Assembly (NCBI RefSeq): GCF_900141915.1
Contig: NZ_FQZG01000035.1
Coordinates: forward strand, 1-40,483
DNA length: 40,483 nucleotides
From: Tessaracoccus bendigoensis DSM 12906
GTDB taxonomy: Bacteria > Actinomycetota > Actinomycetes > Propionibacteriales > Propionibacteriaceae
Direction: 5' to 3'
Position 1 is the first letter of the stretch; each line of letters begins with the position of its first letter. Of the stretch, positions 25,229 through 34,034 are shown in pieces. The translations under genes were made by a program, and so were the position numbers. A model generated the notes under the pieces. That model made no database searches, had not been told where the DNA came from, and saw nothing but the letters and a program-made list of their open reading frames with translations.

Positions 25229-26098
25229 GTGAGGATCGCCACCTGGAACGTCAACTCAGCCAAGCAACGGATGCCGCGGCTGCTGCCCTGGCTTCAGCAG
25301 CGCCGCCCGGACATCGTGTGTCTACAGGAGACGAAGCTCACGGACGCGGCGTTTCACGACCTGTTCGACTCCCCGCTTGCCGAGCTTGGCTACGAGGTGG
25401 CCCACCACGGGCAGGGCGGGTACAACGGGGTGGCGCTGCTTTCCCGCGTCGGCCTTGACGATGTTGAGGCGGGTTTCACCGGCCAGCCCGACTACGACGG
25501 TAGGGCCGAGGCGAGGGCAGTCAGCGCCACCTGCGGCGGCGTCCGCGTGCATTCCCTGTACGTGCCGAACGGGCGGGAGGTCGGATCACCTCACTACCAG
25601 TACAAGCTGGCGTGGCTGGACGCACTGGCCGTGGCCGTCGCTGCGGGGCCCGCCGAAGTCGCGCTCTGCGGCGACATCAACGTCGCCCCTGCCGACATCG
25701 ATCTGTTCGACCCGGCTGCCTTCGAGGGCCACACACACGTGACCGAAGCGGAGCGTCAACGCTTGGGGGCATTCGGTCTCATCGATGTCGTGCGCGCCCG
25801 CTGGCCGGAGCATGACAGCGTCTACTCCTACTGGGACTACCGGGCAGGCATGTTCCACCAGGACTACGGCATGCGGATCGACCTGGTCCTCGCCTCCGGA
25901 AGCGTCGCCGACCGGGTCGCCGCGGCCTGGGTGGACCGTGCCGCTCGGAAGGGGCGGCTGCCCAGCGACCACGCGCCCGTCATCGTCGACCTAGACGTCG
26001 CTTTGGACGGCGACATCGGCCCGATCGTGCCCCCACCTTCCAAACCTGGACGACGCGCCGGCAGTGGCAAGGTGAAGCTTCCGCACGCGGTCGATTGA
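25229..26098 (+). CDS. xthA: Exodeoxyribonuclease III
   Basis: A 289-residue exonuclease III/AP endonuclease of the exonuclease-endonuclease-phosphatase fold. Catalytic and metal-binding motifs: TWNVNS (N7), CLQETK (E34), SLYVPNG with the tyrosine, CGDINVAP (Asp/Asn pair), DYGMRIDLVL and SDHAPVIVDL with the final Asp-His. It repairs abasic sites and trims 3' ends. GTG 25229 starts the conserved RIATWNVNS strand. The C-terminal 20 residues are a basic, proline-rich tail. Confidence 0.94.
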   Translation: MRIATWNVNSAKQRMPRLLPWLQQRRPDIVCLQETKLTDAAFHDLFDSPLAELGYEVAHHGQGGYNGVALLSRVGLDDVEAGFTGQPDYDGRAEARAVSATCGGVRVHSLYVPNGREVGSPHYQYKLAWLDALAVAVAAGPAEVALCGDINVAPADIDLFDPAAFEGHTHVTEAERQRLGAFGLIDVVRARWPEHDSVYSYWDYRAGMFHQDYGMRIDLVLASGSVADRVAAAWVDRAARKGRLPSDHAPVIVDLDVALDGDIGPIVPPPSKPGRRAGSGKVKLPHAVD

Positions 26099-26108
26099 CG
26101 CTCCATGC

Positions 26109-27809
26109 TCAGCGGGCTACGACGATGACACCTGGTCCGTCCGGGCCGGAAAGGACCAACAGGTCGTGACCCTCGTGGCCCTCGATGGCCGTGAGTACCG
26201 AATCCTGATCCCAGCCGCCCGCGCCGTCGAGGCGGGTCCAGGATTCGACCCGTGCCCCGGTGGCACGGGCGATGTCCTGGGCCAACTCGTCGGCGGGAGC
26301 ACCGACCAGGACGACCGAGCGTGGGCCGCGGGGCGCCTCGGGCTTGGCAACCGATCGGTCCTGCCTGAACACCGACCAGTGGTACGCGGACACGGCGGCG
26401 GCAGCCACCAGGGTGCCCAGCCCGTAGCGCATGGACCTGAGCGTGGCGAGCCCGACCTGCCCGTTGACGGCGTCCTGGAGGAACGTGTAGGCCACAAGCA
26501 CCAGAGCACCGACGGCCACCACGCCGACCACCCCGAACAACACCACAAGGTAGATGCGACGGGTCAACGACGAGACTTCTGTCGGAGCATCACCCTCGAC
26601 GGCGCGTCGGATGCGTTTCCAGAACACCCACCACACGGGTACACCGACGAGAAGTAACGTGACTGCGGCAAGCAGGGTGTTCATCGTCGTCAGGCCGATG
26701 TCGATGCCTGGGGTGATCGATTCGATGAAGGCCACGAGGACGGTGCCGACCCCGGTAGCTGCCGCCGTCAGCGCGATGCCCGACACGAGATACTCATAGA
26801 TGCGAGGCACCTCACTGCGGGCCATGTCGTCTTCGAGCAGGGCGCGGTGGTACCACCACAGCAACGCGCCAACCACCAGCATCCCGACGTCGTAGGTCGT
26901 GTCGCCGAAGAACTGAGGGGCGTATCGGCTTGCCGGGTCCCCGATGAACCACACGAGCACGGTCCACAGGATCCGGCTGGCCGCCACCAGCCACAGAACC
27001 AGCCCACCGCCGACGCCGAACACCAGCACATACACCAGCCGGAGGTTGCCGGTTCGCAGCGGATTGGCGGCTGTCAGCCAGTAGCGCACCCACACCAGAA
27101 CCCCCGCGACAAGGGTGCCTACCGCGGCGGCCAGCGGATACGTCGTCGTGATGAAGGCGTCCTGCCTGACGATGACGTCCAGCGATGCCCCGATCGTCCT
27201 GTACAGGCCGACCGAGGCAACCACGAGGCCCACGAAGGAACCCAGGAACAGGTGTGGGGCGTTGCGTTCCCCCAGGCTGCGGCGGGCCACGATCCAGTGC
27301 GTCAGCCACACGGCGCCCCAGACCACGAAACCGACCGCGTCCCCGGCATCGAAATCGCGTCCGGGTCCCAGCAACCGTGCGAGCAGCCCCGAAAGCGACC
27401 AAGTGGCCAGCAGCATTGCCGTGAGCGGGGTGATCGTCAGGTAGATGGCATACAGGTGAGAGTCGTTCTCGGCGGGGTCGCGGCGGCGCCCACGCCTGGT
27501 GACAAGGGCGATGGTTGCCGCAGCGGGCGCCCCGACCAGGACGAAGGCCAGCGACCGGGCAACCCCACCGCCGGTGACGTACCAGTCGTCGGGTCGTCCC
27601 TGGAACAGCCAGGTGAGCACCTCTGTCGTCCCCACCGCGGCCAGGATCAGCACCGCGTACAGCAACCCGTACTGGAAGAACCGGCGGAAGGTGCCCGCGT
27701 CGACCGCCGGCCTGCCAGAGGAGAGACGGCGCATCCCCGCGATGGCCATCACCCACATACCGATGACCAGGACTGGGATCAGGAAGCCGAAGATCGTGGC
27801 GAGACTCAT
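26109..27809 (-). CDS. Polytopic membrane protein, DUF5671-like
   Basis: A 566-residue integral membrane protein with a dozen or more hydrophobic segments and repeated internal organisation (each unit with four or so helices and a following R/K-rich loop), as in actinobacterial DUF5671-domain proteins. The last 80 residues form a soluble tail ending in VVLVGAPADELAQDIARATGARVESWTR and LLVLSGPDGPGVIVVAR. Function is unknown. It begins 10 bases after the stop of the preceding small protein and ends 11 bases from the convergent xthA. Confidence 0.75.
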   Translation of the reverse strand: MSLATIFGFLIPVLVIGMWVMAIAGMRRLSSGRPAVDAGTFRRFFQYGLLYAVLILAAVGTTEVLTWLFQGRPDDWYVTGGGVARSLAFVLVGAPAAATIALVTRRGRRRDPAENDSHLYAIYLTITPLTAMLLATWSLSGLLARLLGPGRDFDAGDAVGFVVWGAVWLTHWIVARRSLGERNAPHLFLGSFVGLVVASVGLYRTIGASLDVIVRQDAFITTTYPLAAAVGTLVAGVLVWVRYWLTAANPLRTGNLRLVYVLVFGVGGGLVLWLVAASRILWTVLVWFIGDPASRYAPQFFGDTTYDVGMLVVGALLWWYHRALLEDDMARSEVPRIYEYLVSGIALTAAATGVGTVLVAFIESITPGIDIGLTTMNTLLAAVTLLLVGVPVWWVFWKRIRRAVEGDAPTEVSSLTRRIYLVVLFGVVGVVAVGALVLVAYTFLQDAVNGQVGLATLRSMRYGLGTLVAAAAVSAYHWSVFRQDRSVAKPEAPRGPRSVVLVGAPADELAQDIARATGARVESWTRLDGAGGWDQDSVLTAIEGHEGHDLLVLSGPDGPGVIVVAR

Positions 27810-27819
27810 GCTGAAGTCC

Positions 27820-28245
27820 TCACTTGCAGGCGAAGACGGGCCAGGGTTCGCCGGTGATCAACCAGCCGGAACCGTTCCGGATCAACTCGAACGTCTCCTC
27901 ATGCTCGTAGAGGTCGAAAGGTCCTCCACTGCCCTCGGTGATGTCCACGACGACGGTCGCCGCGTCGCCAGTCGTCTTTATCGAAGCCACGGACAGCGAG
28001 GCTGGAGGGGTTTGGTAGAAGTCCGGCAGGGGAGCCGAGCACTCCAGGCTGGGGTCCAGCAGCTTGATCATGGTGGCGTCATCGTCCTCGGCCACCGCCA
28101 GCAGATACAGCAGCACCGTGCCTTCTGGGGTCGCCGGGTCAGGAGCAGGGGAGCGTCGGTTCGTCGCCAACACCCAGGCGGTGATGGTCAGCACCGCGAC
28201 CAGCCCTGCCACCACCGCCAACACCACCGAGGGACGCGTCCGCAT
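27820..28245 (-). CDS. Membrane-anchored small protein
   Basis: A 141-residue protein with one N-terminal membrane helix (about residues 7-27) and an extracytoplasmic domain of mixed alpha/beta type (TPEGTVLLYLLAVAEDDDATMIKLLDP), resembling NTF2-like DUF4878-type lipoproteins but lacking a lipobox. It contains two cysteines, in LECSAPL and near the C-terminus. It is upstream of, and probably in one operon with, the large membrane protein. Confidence 0.7.
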   Translation of the reverse strand: MRTRPSVVLAVVAGLVAVLTITAWVLATNRRSPAPDPATPEGTVLLYLLAVAEDDDATMIKLLDPSLECSAPLPDFYQTPPASLSVASIKTTGDAATVVVDITEGSGGPFDLYEHEETFELIRNGSGWLITGEPWPVFACK

Positions 28246-28297
28246 GCGGCGATTGTGCCAGCAACGCCCGCGTCAGGCAGGCGAAGCCTCCGACCCG

Positions 28298-28696
28298 TCA
28301 GTTTGAGGTGTTGGACTGCCTGGCCTTGACGCGCCGCTTGGCCCACCACGCCATCACCAACCAGCCACCGATCGCGGTGATGATCCAGACGAGAAGGGTT
28401 GCCAGCACCCAGTCCATGAATCCCGAGATGGCCAACCCGCCGCTGATGAGCGTGGCGATGAACAGCGCAAGAACGGTTGAGAGGAGCCCGACGCCCCCGA
28501 TTGCGGCCGGGGCGTATCTGTGAGCCATTTTGAACACGAAAGGCGCAAGGATCGCATTGGCGACGACGAAGACCGCCACCGCCGTGATCAGGCCGGCCGC
28601 CCGGATGGTGACGCCCTCGATCAGCAACCCGATCAGTAAGAGGGCCAGGGTGGCGGTGATCAGGTTGACGATGATCTGCACGAAGAATCGGATCAT
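28298..28696 (-). CDS. Small four-helix membrane protein (holin-4/YvlD-like)
   Basis: A protein of about 132 residues with four hydrophobic helices (about residues 5-25, 30-50, 64-88, 92-115) and a basic tail (WWAKRRVKARQ). The pattern and the GGLAISGFMDWVLATLLVW segment resemble the YvlD/phage-holin-4-like family, which is widespread and not a lysis holin in most hosts. ATG 28696 is preferred, with AAAGG nine bases upstream. Confidence 0.65.
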   Translation of the reverse strand: MIRFFVQIIVNLITATLALLLIGLLIEGVTIRAAGLITAVAVFVVANAILAPFVFKMAHRYAPAAIGGVGLLSTVLALFIATLISGGLAISGFMDWVLATLLVWIITAIGGWLVMAWWAKRRVKARQSNTSN

Positions 28697-28860
28697 TGCT
28701 CGCACCTTTCAGATCGGACGGCGCCGCAACCGGGACGATTGCTGCGCCGACCTGCGACGATACCGGCGAGTCTAGGACACGTTGGTTGCCCGCCGGAAGG
28801 CGACGAACGGGCCGACCGGCTGAACGAGCCCAGCGGGAGAGGCGGATGTCCCGGCCAGCA

Positions 28861-28992
28861 GGGGATGAACACGATCACGAGGATCCACGCGATCGCGGTG
28901 CTCGGCTTCCGACGCAACGAGATCACGATGGCCGCCGCCAAACCAACAACGATGTGCAGGACAAGTGGTAGGAAACCAACGAGCTCCGTCAT
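28861..28992 (-). pseudogene. Cardiolipin synthase N-terminal (PLDc_N) fragment
   Basis: From ATG 28992 (AGGG just upstream) the frame gives two hydrophobic helices, LVGFLPLVLHIVVGLAAAIV and a second starting STAIAWILVIVFIP, the phospholipase-D nuclease N-terminal motif of cardiolipin synthases. After IVFIP the frame turns into Pro/Ser/Arg-rich sequence without the expected third segment or HKD domains. This suggests a frameshift or truncation; it is a remnant rather than a working gene. Confidence 0.6.
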
Positions 28993-29116
28993 TGGGGCCC
29001 TCTTCCGGTCGGGACTCGCTGCAAACAGTAGACGGAGGCGCGTCGACGGCGACATCCTCCCGATACGGAGACGATAGGTTTGGTCCGGCTTGGCGGACGC
29101 GTTCGGAGGAGAACCA

Positions 29117-30046
29117 GTGGAGATTTCGCGGGTGCATCCGCAGCTGCGGGCGATGGCGCGCTGGGTGCCGCGGGTCAATCCGGGGGGCTGGGCGGTACGC
29201 AACCTGGCCCGCGCGGGCAGCCGGCATCTCGTCCCCCGTGCGAGGGTGGCAGGCGTCACGATCCGCAACGTCTCCTCTGGTGCGGCCCGCGTGCGGCTCT
29301 ACACGCCTGAGGTGACGGGCGGGGCGGCGCTGCTCTGGATCCACGGTGGTGGGATGGTGATCGGCGCGCCCCGTCAGGACGACCGGTTCTGCGCCGAGAC
29401 GGCCTCACAGCTGGGCGTGGTCGTGGCGTCTGTCGACTACCGGCTGGCGCCCGAGAATCCCCACCCGACCCCTTCGGAGGACTGCCTGGCTGTCTGGTCC
29501 TGGTTGCAGGCCGGCGCCGCCAGCCAGGGCATCGACCCGGACCGGATCGCCGTCGGCGGTGCGAGCGCCGGGGGAGGGCTCGCGGCCAGCGTCGTCAACA
29601 CCCTGCACGATGACGGAGGCGCGCAACCGGCGGCGCAGTGGCTGGTGTATCCGATGCTTGACGACCGCACCGCGGCCAGAACCGAACTCGACGCCGTCTC
29701 CCACTTCGTCTGGGACAACTCCGCCAACCGTGCCGGATGGGCGGCGCTGCTTCGCGGCATCTCCTCGCCGGGGGCCGATGGCGTCCCCGTGGATGCCGCC
29801 CCGGCACGGCGTGCAGACCTCGCCGGTTTGCCGCAGACCTGGATCGGGGTCGGCGACATCGACCTGTTCCACGACGAGGCCAGGTGCTATGCGCAACGCC
29901 TGGTCGCAGCCGGAGTCCCCACCCTGCTCGATGTCGTGCCGGGAGCGCCCCACGGGTTCGAGAGTCTGGCTCCCCACGTGCCGGTGGCGCGCGCGTTCCT
30001 GGGCCGCGCCCGGGAATGGCTGGCGCGAGCCATCGCGCCCCGCTGA
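29117..30046 (+). CDS. Alpha/beta hydrolase of the hormone-sensitive-lipase type
   Basis: An esterase-like hydrolase of about 309 residues. Seen: the oxyanion HGGG in LLWIHGGGMVIG, VDYRLAPENPHP, the nucleophile in GGASAGGGLAAS, the catalytic Asp region VGDIDLFHDEA and the His in GAPHGFE near the C-terminus. GTG 29117 has GGAGGA six bases upstream; a TTG at 29090 would add nine residues ahead of that site. Family members hydrolyse carboxyl esters of short acyl chains; the natural substrate is unknown. It is divergent from the cardiolipin-synthase remnant. Confidence 0.9.
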   Translation: MEISRVHPQLRAMARWVPRVNPGGWAVRNLARAGSRHLVPRARVAGVTIRNVSSGAARVRLYTPEVTGGAALLWIHGGGMVIGAPRQDDRFCAETASQLGVVVASVDYRLAPENPHPTPSEDCLAVWSWLQAGAASQGIDPDRIAVGGASAGGGLAASVVNTLHDDGGAQPAAQWLVYPMLDDRTAARTELDAVSHFVWDNSANRAGWAALLRGISSPGADGVPVDAAPARRADLAGLPQTWIGVGDIDLFHDEARCYAQRLVAAGVPTLLDVVPGAPHGFESLAPHVPVARAFLGRAREWLARAIAPR

Positions 30047-30176
30047 CTCGTCACCCGCACAGGCTCCCCACAGGCACGGCCGCTACGGTGGAGGGTGTGG
30101 AGCCCCCCGAACCTTGGTCTGGGGCCCGCCAAAGCAATCCCCAAGCGGTGCTTCGCCGCAGAGAGTCTCTTTCCTG

Positions 30177-31130
30177 ATGAAGTTGAAAGCCCTGGCCATC
30201 GGCACTCTGGCCCTCATCCTTCCGCTGACCGCCTGCTCCGGCAACGGCGACGATGCCGCCACCGGATCGTCCGCCTCGGCGAGCGCGTCCGCATCGGCGA
30301 GCGGCGAGGCAACCGCCGCGCCGACCGTCGACCGCGATCCCGCAGGCGACCTGCCCACGATCACGTTCGGAGACGACGGCCTCCCGACGATGGCGACCAT
30401 CGAGGCCGACCCGCCGACCGAGATCAGCGTCAAGACGCTCACGGAGGGAGACGGCGAGACCGTCGGGGACGGGGCCCACGTCACCGTCAACTACGCGGGC
30501 TTCCTGTGGTCGGACGGCTCACAATTCGACTCTTCATACGGGGGTGAGGAGGCCAGCTTCACCCTCGCGCAGGTCGTCCCAGGCTGGCGCTACGGCCTCG
30601 TCGGCACCAAGGTGGGCGACCGCGTCCAGGTCGTGGTACCGCCCGAGTACGGCTACGGGGACAACGAGACCGAGGCCATCCCCGCGGGGTCGACGCTGGT
30701 GTTCGTCATCGACATCATCGACGTGCTCAACATCAACACCGATGCGCTGAACGACGCCACCGCCACCGACGCCGCCATTCCCGAGGGCCTCACCATCGAA
30801 GGGGAGATCGGTGCCGAGCCGACCATGACCTTCGCCGACGGCGCTGCGGCCCCCACGGAAGTTGAGACCATCGTCCTGGCCGAAGGGACCGGCGCCGCGG
30901 TCACCGACACCGACACCCTCGTCTATCACGTCACCGGCTCCGACTGGGGCGGCGAGTCCTCCACGACCTGGCCCGACCAGTTCCAGCAGGTCTCCTCCGG
31001 TGGCGGCGAGCAGACCGTCGGCACGAAGGTCGGCAGCCGTATCCTGTTGGTGTACCCGGCAGACGAGGCGAGTGGTACGGGCGCGCAGGTGCTCGTCCTC
31101 GACCTGCTGGCCGTCATCCCCGCAGAGTAG
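30177..31130 (+). CDS. FKBP-type peptidyl-prolyl isomerase lipoprotein with two FKBP-like domains
   Basis: A 317-residue lipoprotein. The signal peptide ends in a lipobox (LPLTAC, Cys about residue 20) followed by a Ser/Ala-rich linker (ASASASASAS). The first FKBP domain spans about residues 85-185 (VTVNYAGFLWSDGSQFDSS, VVPGWRYGLVGTKVGDRVQVVVPPEYGYG, GSTLVFVIDII). A second, degenerate FKBP-like domain occupies about 205-317 (TLVYHVTGSDW, VGSRILLVYPA, VLVLDLLAVIP). It should assist folding on the outer face of the membrane. A strong hairpin follows. Confidence 0.9.
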   Translation: MKLKALAIGTLALILPLTACSGNGDDAATGSSASASASASASGEATAAPTVDRDPAGDLPTITFGDDGLPTMATIEADPPTEISVKTLTEGDGETVGDGAHVTVNYAGFLWSDGSQFDSSYGGEEASFTLAQVVPGWRYGLVGTKVGDRVQVVVPPEYGYGDNETEAIPAGSTLVFVIDIIDVLNINTDALNDATATDAAIPEGLTIEGEIGAEPTMTFADGAAAPTEVETIVLAEGTGAAVTDTDTLVYHVTGSDWGGESSTTWPDQFQQVSSGGGEQTVGTKVGSRILLVYPADEASGTGAQVLVLDLLAVIPAE

Positions 31131-31138
31131 GACCCGTT

Positions 31139-31178
31139 CGCCGGGCACCGGCCGGATCAATCCGGTCGGTGCCCGGCG
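31139..31178. terminator. Long hairpin between convergent genes
   Basis: CGCCGGGCACCGGCCGGA (31139-31156) pairs with 31161-31178 with one non-Watson-Crick pair, over a TCAA loop. It lies between the FKBP gene and the convergent nhaA gene. No T-run, so bidirectional termination is inferred. Confidence 0.65.
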
Positions 31179-31219
31179 ATCCCTATCGAAGTGATTCCTT
31201 GAACGGGGCCGTGCTGGGC

Positions 31220-32455
31220 TCAGGCGATGCGGTCGGTGTCCACATCCGTCACGCCGTCCAGGTTCATGTCGTCCGAACGCGGCCTGCGGGCGGCCCAACG
31301 CAGCGCGACCCCGCCAAGCACCGCGGACCCGACCGAACCCGCCAACACCGCGACCTTTGCGGCGGCGGCCATGTCCCCGGCAGGGAAGGACAACTCGGCG
31401 ATCAGCAGCGAGACCGTGAACCCGATTCCGGTGAGCAGGCCGACAGGAAACAGATCCCGTAGGCCGATAGCGTCGGGCAGACGCAACGGCGTCAGGCGCG
31501 TGACCAGGGCGGTCGTGCCGAGAACGCCGACCACCTTGCCCACCATCAGGCCGGCGATGATCGCCAGGAACACCGGCTGACGCAGCACCGCCAGCGGCCC
31601 CGCTCCGTCGACCAGCGACACCCCTGCTGAAAAGAATGCGAAGATGGGCACCACGATCGCCGCGGAGACCGGTTGCACGGCTGCGGTGAACCGGTGGACG
31701 CGCGACCCCTTCTCGCCATGGACGGGTCGGGCAGGCACGGCGAGCCCTAGCAGGACGCCCGCGATTGTGGCATGCACACCCGATGCGTGCATGAAGCCCC
31801 AGGCCAGCAGCCCGAGCGGGATCAACAGCCACCACCGCAACCGTGGCAGCCGCACCAGCAGCGCAAATCCGGCCACGCAGCCGAGCGCCACGAGCAGCCA
31901 CGCCGGCGTCAACGACTCGGTGTAGAACGCGGCAATCACGATGATGGCCAGCAGGTCGTCCACCACGGCGAGCGTCAGCAGGAACACGCGCAGGGCCCGT
32001 GGCAGACCCCGTCCGAAGATCGCCAGGACCGCCAGCGCGAAGGCGATGTCCGTCGCGGTCGGGATCGCCCACCCGCGCAGCGCCTCCGTGGCGCCGGTTG
32101 CCGCGATGACGCCGACGAACACCAAGGCAGGCGTGACCATGCCACCGACGGCGGCCAGGACCGGAACGGCAGCCTGCCTCGGGTTCCGCAGGCTGCCGAG
32201 AACGATCTCATACTTCAACTCGAGGCCGACCACGAGGAAAAAGACCGCCAACAGCCCGTCCGCGGCCCAACTCGAGAGACTCAGGTCGAGGTGCAGGGCC
32301 GCCGGGCCGACAGTGAGCTCGGACAGGTTCACATAGACGTGTCGCCAGGGAGAGTTGGCCCAGAGGAGCCCGATGACGGCGGCGCCCATCAGGAGGAGCC
32401 CTGCGACGCTGTCGCTTGCGACGAGTGCGCGTAGGCGTGTCGTTCTGGTGGTCAT
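31220..32455 (-). CDS. nhaA: Na+/H+ antiporter NhaA
   Basis: A polytopic membrane antiporter of about 411 residues that expels sodium in exchange for protons. Seen: FFLVVGLELKYEIVLGSLR after the first helices, IPTATDIAFALAVLAIFGRG (D136), and LAVVDDLLAIIVIAAFY with the paired transport aspartates (D166, D167), then the C-terminal GLRDLFPVGLLTGIGFTVSLLIAELSF signature. ATG 32455 with GAAAGG upstream is preferred; an upstream in-frame start at 32524 would add a non-hydrophobic extension. Confidence 0.94.
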   Translation of the reverse strand: MTTRTTRLRALVASDSVAGLLLMGAAVIGLLWANSPWRHVYVNLSELTVGPAALHLDLSLSSWAADGLLAVFFLVVGLELKYEIVLGSLRNPRQAAVPVLAAVGGMVTPALVFVGVIAATGATEALRGWAIPTATDIAFALAVLAIFGRGLPRALRVFLLTLAVVDDLLAIIVIAAFYTESLTPAWLLVALGCVAGFALLVRLPRLRWWLLIPLGLLAWGFMHASGVHATIAGVLLGLAVPARPVHGEKGSRVHRFTAAVQPVSAAIVVPIFAFFSAGVSLVDGAGPLAVLRQPVFLAIIAGLMVGKVVGVLGTTALVTRLTPLRLPDAIGLRDLFPVGLLTGIGFTVSLLIAELSFPAGDMAAAAKVAVLAGSVGSAVLGGVALRWAARRPRSDDMNLDGVTDVDTDRIA

Positions 32456-32552
32456 GGTTCGCCTTTCGGAGCCGAACCCGCCGATCCGGCGGGTGCCGAC
32501 CAGACTTCCCGGCACGCCTCCCACAGTGTAGCCGCGCCCCGGCCGCCGGGAC

Positions 32553-33962
32553 TCACTCTTCCGCGTCGTGGGTTGCGCAGAGATCGCGGATCAGCGCTAG
32601 CCCCCGTTCGAGTTCGGCTTCGGTTACCGCGCCGAACCCGAACACGATGCCGGCGTTGCCCGCGCCCGACCAGTATCGGGACAGGGGACTGACTCGGACC
32701 CCAGCTGAAGCCAGTTGTTCTACGATCCGAGACTCGTCGTGGGACGTCTCCACCACCGCGTGGAGTCCTCCGTCCATCGGGTGCACCCGGATGCCAGGGA
32801 CGCCTGAAAGGGCACCCACCACCTTTGCCCGGCGCCGCCGGTAGAGCTGGCGCATCCGCTGGGTGTGGAGCCGGAGGGCACCGCTCGTGAGGTAGCCGGC
32901 GACCGCCCGTTGGGCGACCAGCCCGACGGGCTGGCCCAGGTCGGCGCGCGTCTCGGCCACGACCGGCACCAGTCGTGCCGGCAGCGTCAGGAACCCGATG
33001 GCGAGGGCCGGGGTCAGCGTCTTGGACAAGGTGCCCAGCAACACCACCCTGCCCGCGTCCGGGTCGTCCAGCGAGGTGAGGGTCGGAAGCGGATGGGACG
33101 TGTAACGCAACTCCGAGTCGTAGTCGTCTTCCACCACCACGACGTCATGCCCCGCGGCCCATTCCAGCAGCGCCTGGCGCCGGTCCATCGGGAGCGAGCC
33201 GCCCAGCGGGTACTGGTGGCTGGGTGTGACCAGCAGAAGATCCGGGGCGTCGTGCCCCGTCGGTAGGTCGGCGACCCTCAGACCGTGTTCGTCGACAGGC
33301 AACGGCACGACCGTGGCGCCGTGGCGCGCCGGGACGCGGCGCAGCGACGGGTAGCCAGGCTCCTCAACCCCAACCGTCAGCGGTTTCGATCTCCCACCGC
33401 TGAGGGCCAGCAGCAGCAGCGCGAGGCCTTCGCGGCCACCCGCGGTCACGGCGATCTGTGCCGGGTCGCGCACGAGGCCCCGCATGCGTCGCAGGTGCTC
33501 GGCCCAGGCGGCCCGCACCGTTGCCAGGCCCAGGTGAGGGATCGGAGCGTCCACCGCGCCGACCGAGGCCTGCCGCCAGGCCGACTTCCAGGCGGGGCCG
33601 ACGACGCCGGTGGTCGAGGGTCTGCCGGGCCTCAGGTCGATGCCTTCGGATGGGCCTGCCTGGGCAGGGGACGGCAGTTGCCTGCTCGGCGGATGGACCT
33701 GCAGCAGTAGGGGATTCACCACGGTCGACTTGCCGGCCGCCGAGCTCAGGTATCCCTCGGCGAGCAGCTGGTCATAGCAGGCCACCACGGATCCCCGCGA
33801 GATCCCGAGGTGCTCGGCGAGCGCGCGGCTGGATGGGAGACGGTCGCCGGGGGCGAGTACCCTCTCGCCGATCAACCGACGCAGTTCGGCCGCGATCTGG
33901 ACCGGCAGGGCGCCGTCGCCGTCCAGCTTCAGAGGCAGGGTCACTTCGGGAGAGGTGCGCAC
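32553..33962 (-). CDS. pdxR: MocR/PdxR-like GntR-aminotransferase regulator
   Basis: A 470-residue MocR-subfamily regulator. An N-terminal GntR winged helix (LPVQIAAELRRLIGERVLAPGDRLPSSRALAEHLGISRGSVVACYDQL) is joined to a class-I aminotransferase-like domain with TAGGREGLALLLLAL, VVVEDDYDSEL and the PLP-binding lysine in LLGTLSKTLTPALAIGF. Such proteins sense pyridoxal phosphate and activate pdxST. It is divergent from pdxS with a 72-base gap, supporting the PdxR assignment. GTG 33962 is chosen; further upstream the frame is antisense to pdxS. Confidence 0.9.
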   Translation of the reverse strand: MRTSPEVTLPLKLDGDGALPVQIAAELRRLIGERVLAPGDRLPSSRALAEHLGISRGSVVACYDQLLAEGYLSSAAGKSTVVNPLLLQVHPPSRQLPSPAQAGPSEGIDLRPGRPSTTGVVGPAWKSAWRQASVGAVDAPIPHLGLATVRAAWAEHLRRMRGLVRDPAQIAVTAGGREGLALLLLALSGGRSKPLTVGVEEPGYPSLRRVPARHGATVVPLPVDEHGLRVADLPTGHDAPDLLLVTPSHQYPLGGSLPMDRRQALLEWAAGHDVVVVEDDYDSELRYTSHPLPTLTSLDDPDAGRVVLLGTLSKTLTPALAIGFLTLPARLVPVVAETRADLGQPVGLVAQRAVAGYLTSGALRLHTQRMRQLYRRRRAKVVGALSGVPGIRVHPMDGGLHAVVETSHDESRIVEQLASAGVRVSPLSRYWSGAGNAGIVFGFGAVTEAELERGLALIRDLCATHDAEE

Positions 33963-34034
33963 CCGCCCAGGATACTGGTTCAGAGATAGTCGGATAGTTC
34001 TGGATCTGGCAGCAGACCAGTAAAGGGTTGCAGG
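33963..34034. promoter_or_regulatory. Divergent pdxR-pdxS control region
   Basis: ACTGGT at 33974-33979 and ACCAGT at 34016-34021 form an inverted pair, and GATAGT is directly repeated at 33985-33990 and 33993-33998. These are candidate PdxR contacts; MocR sites are usually direct repeats. Promoter hexamers are not clear. Confidence 0.45.

Noticed and set aside
29559-30176. In-frame extension upstream of the FKBP lipoprotein
   Set aside because: It overlaps the esterase gene in another frame, whereas ATG 30177 starts a perfect lipoprotein signal peptide.
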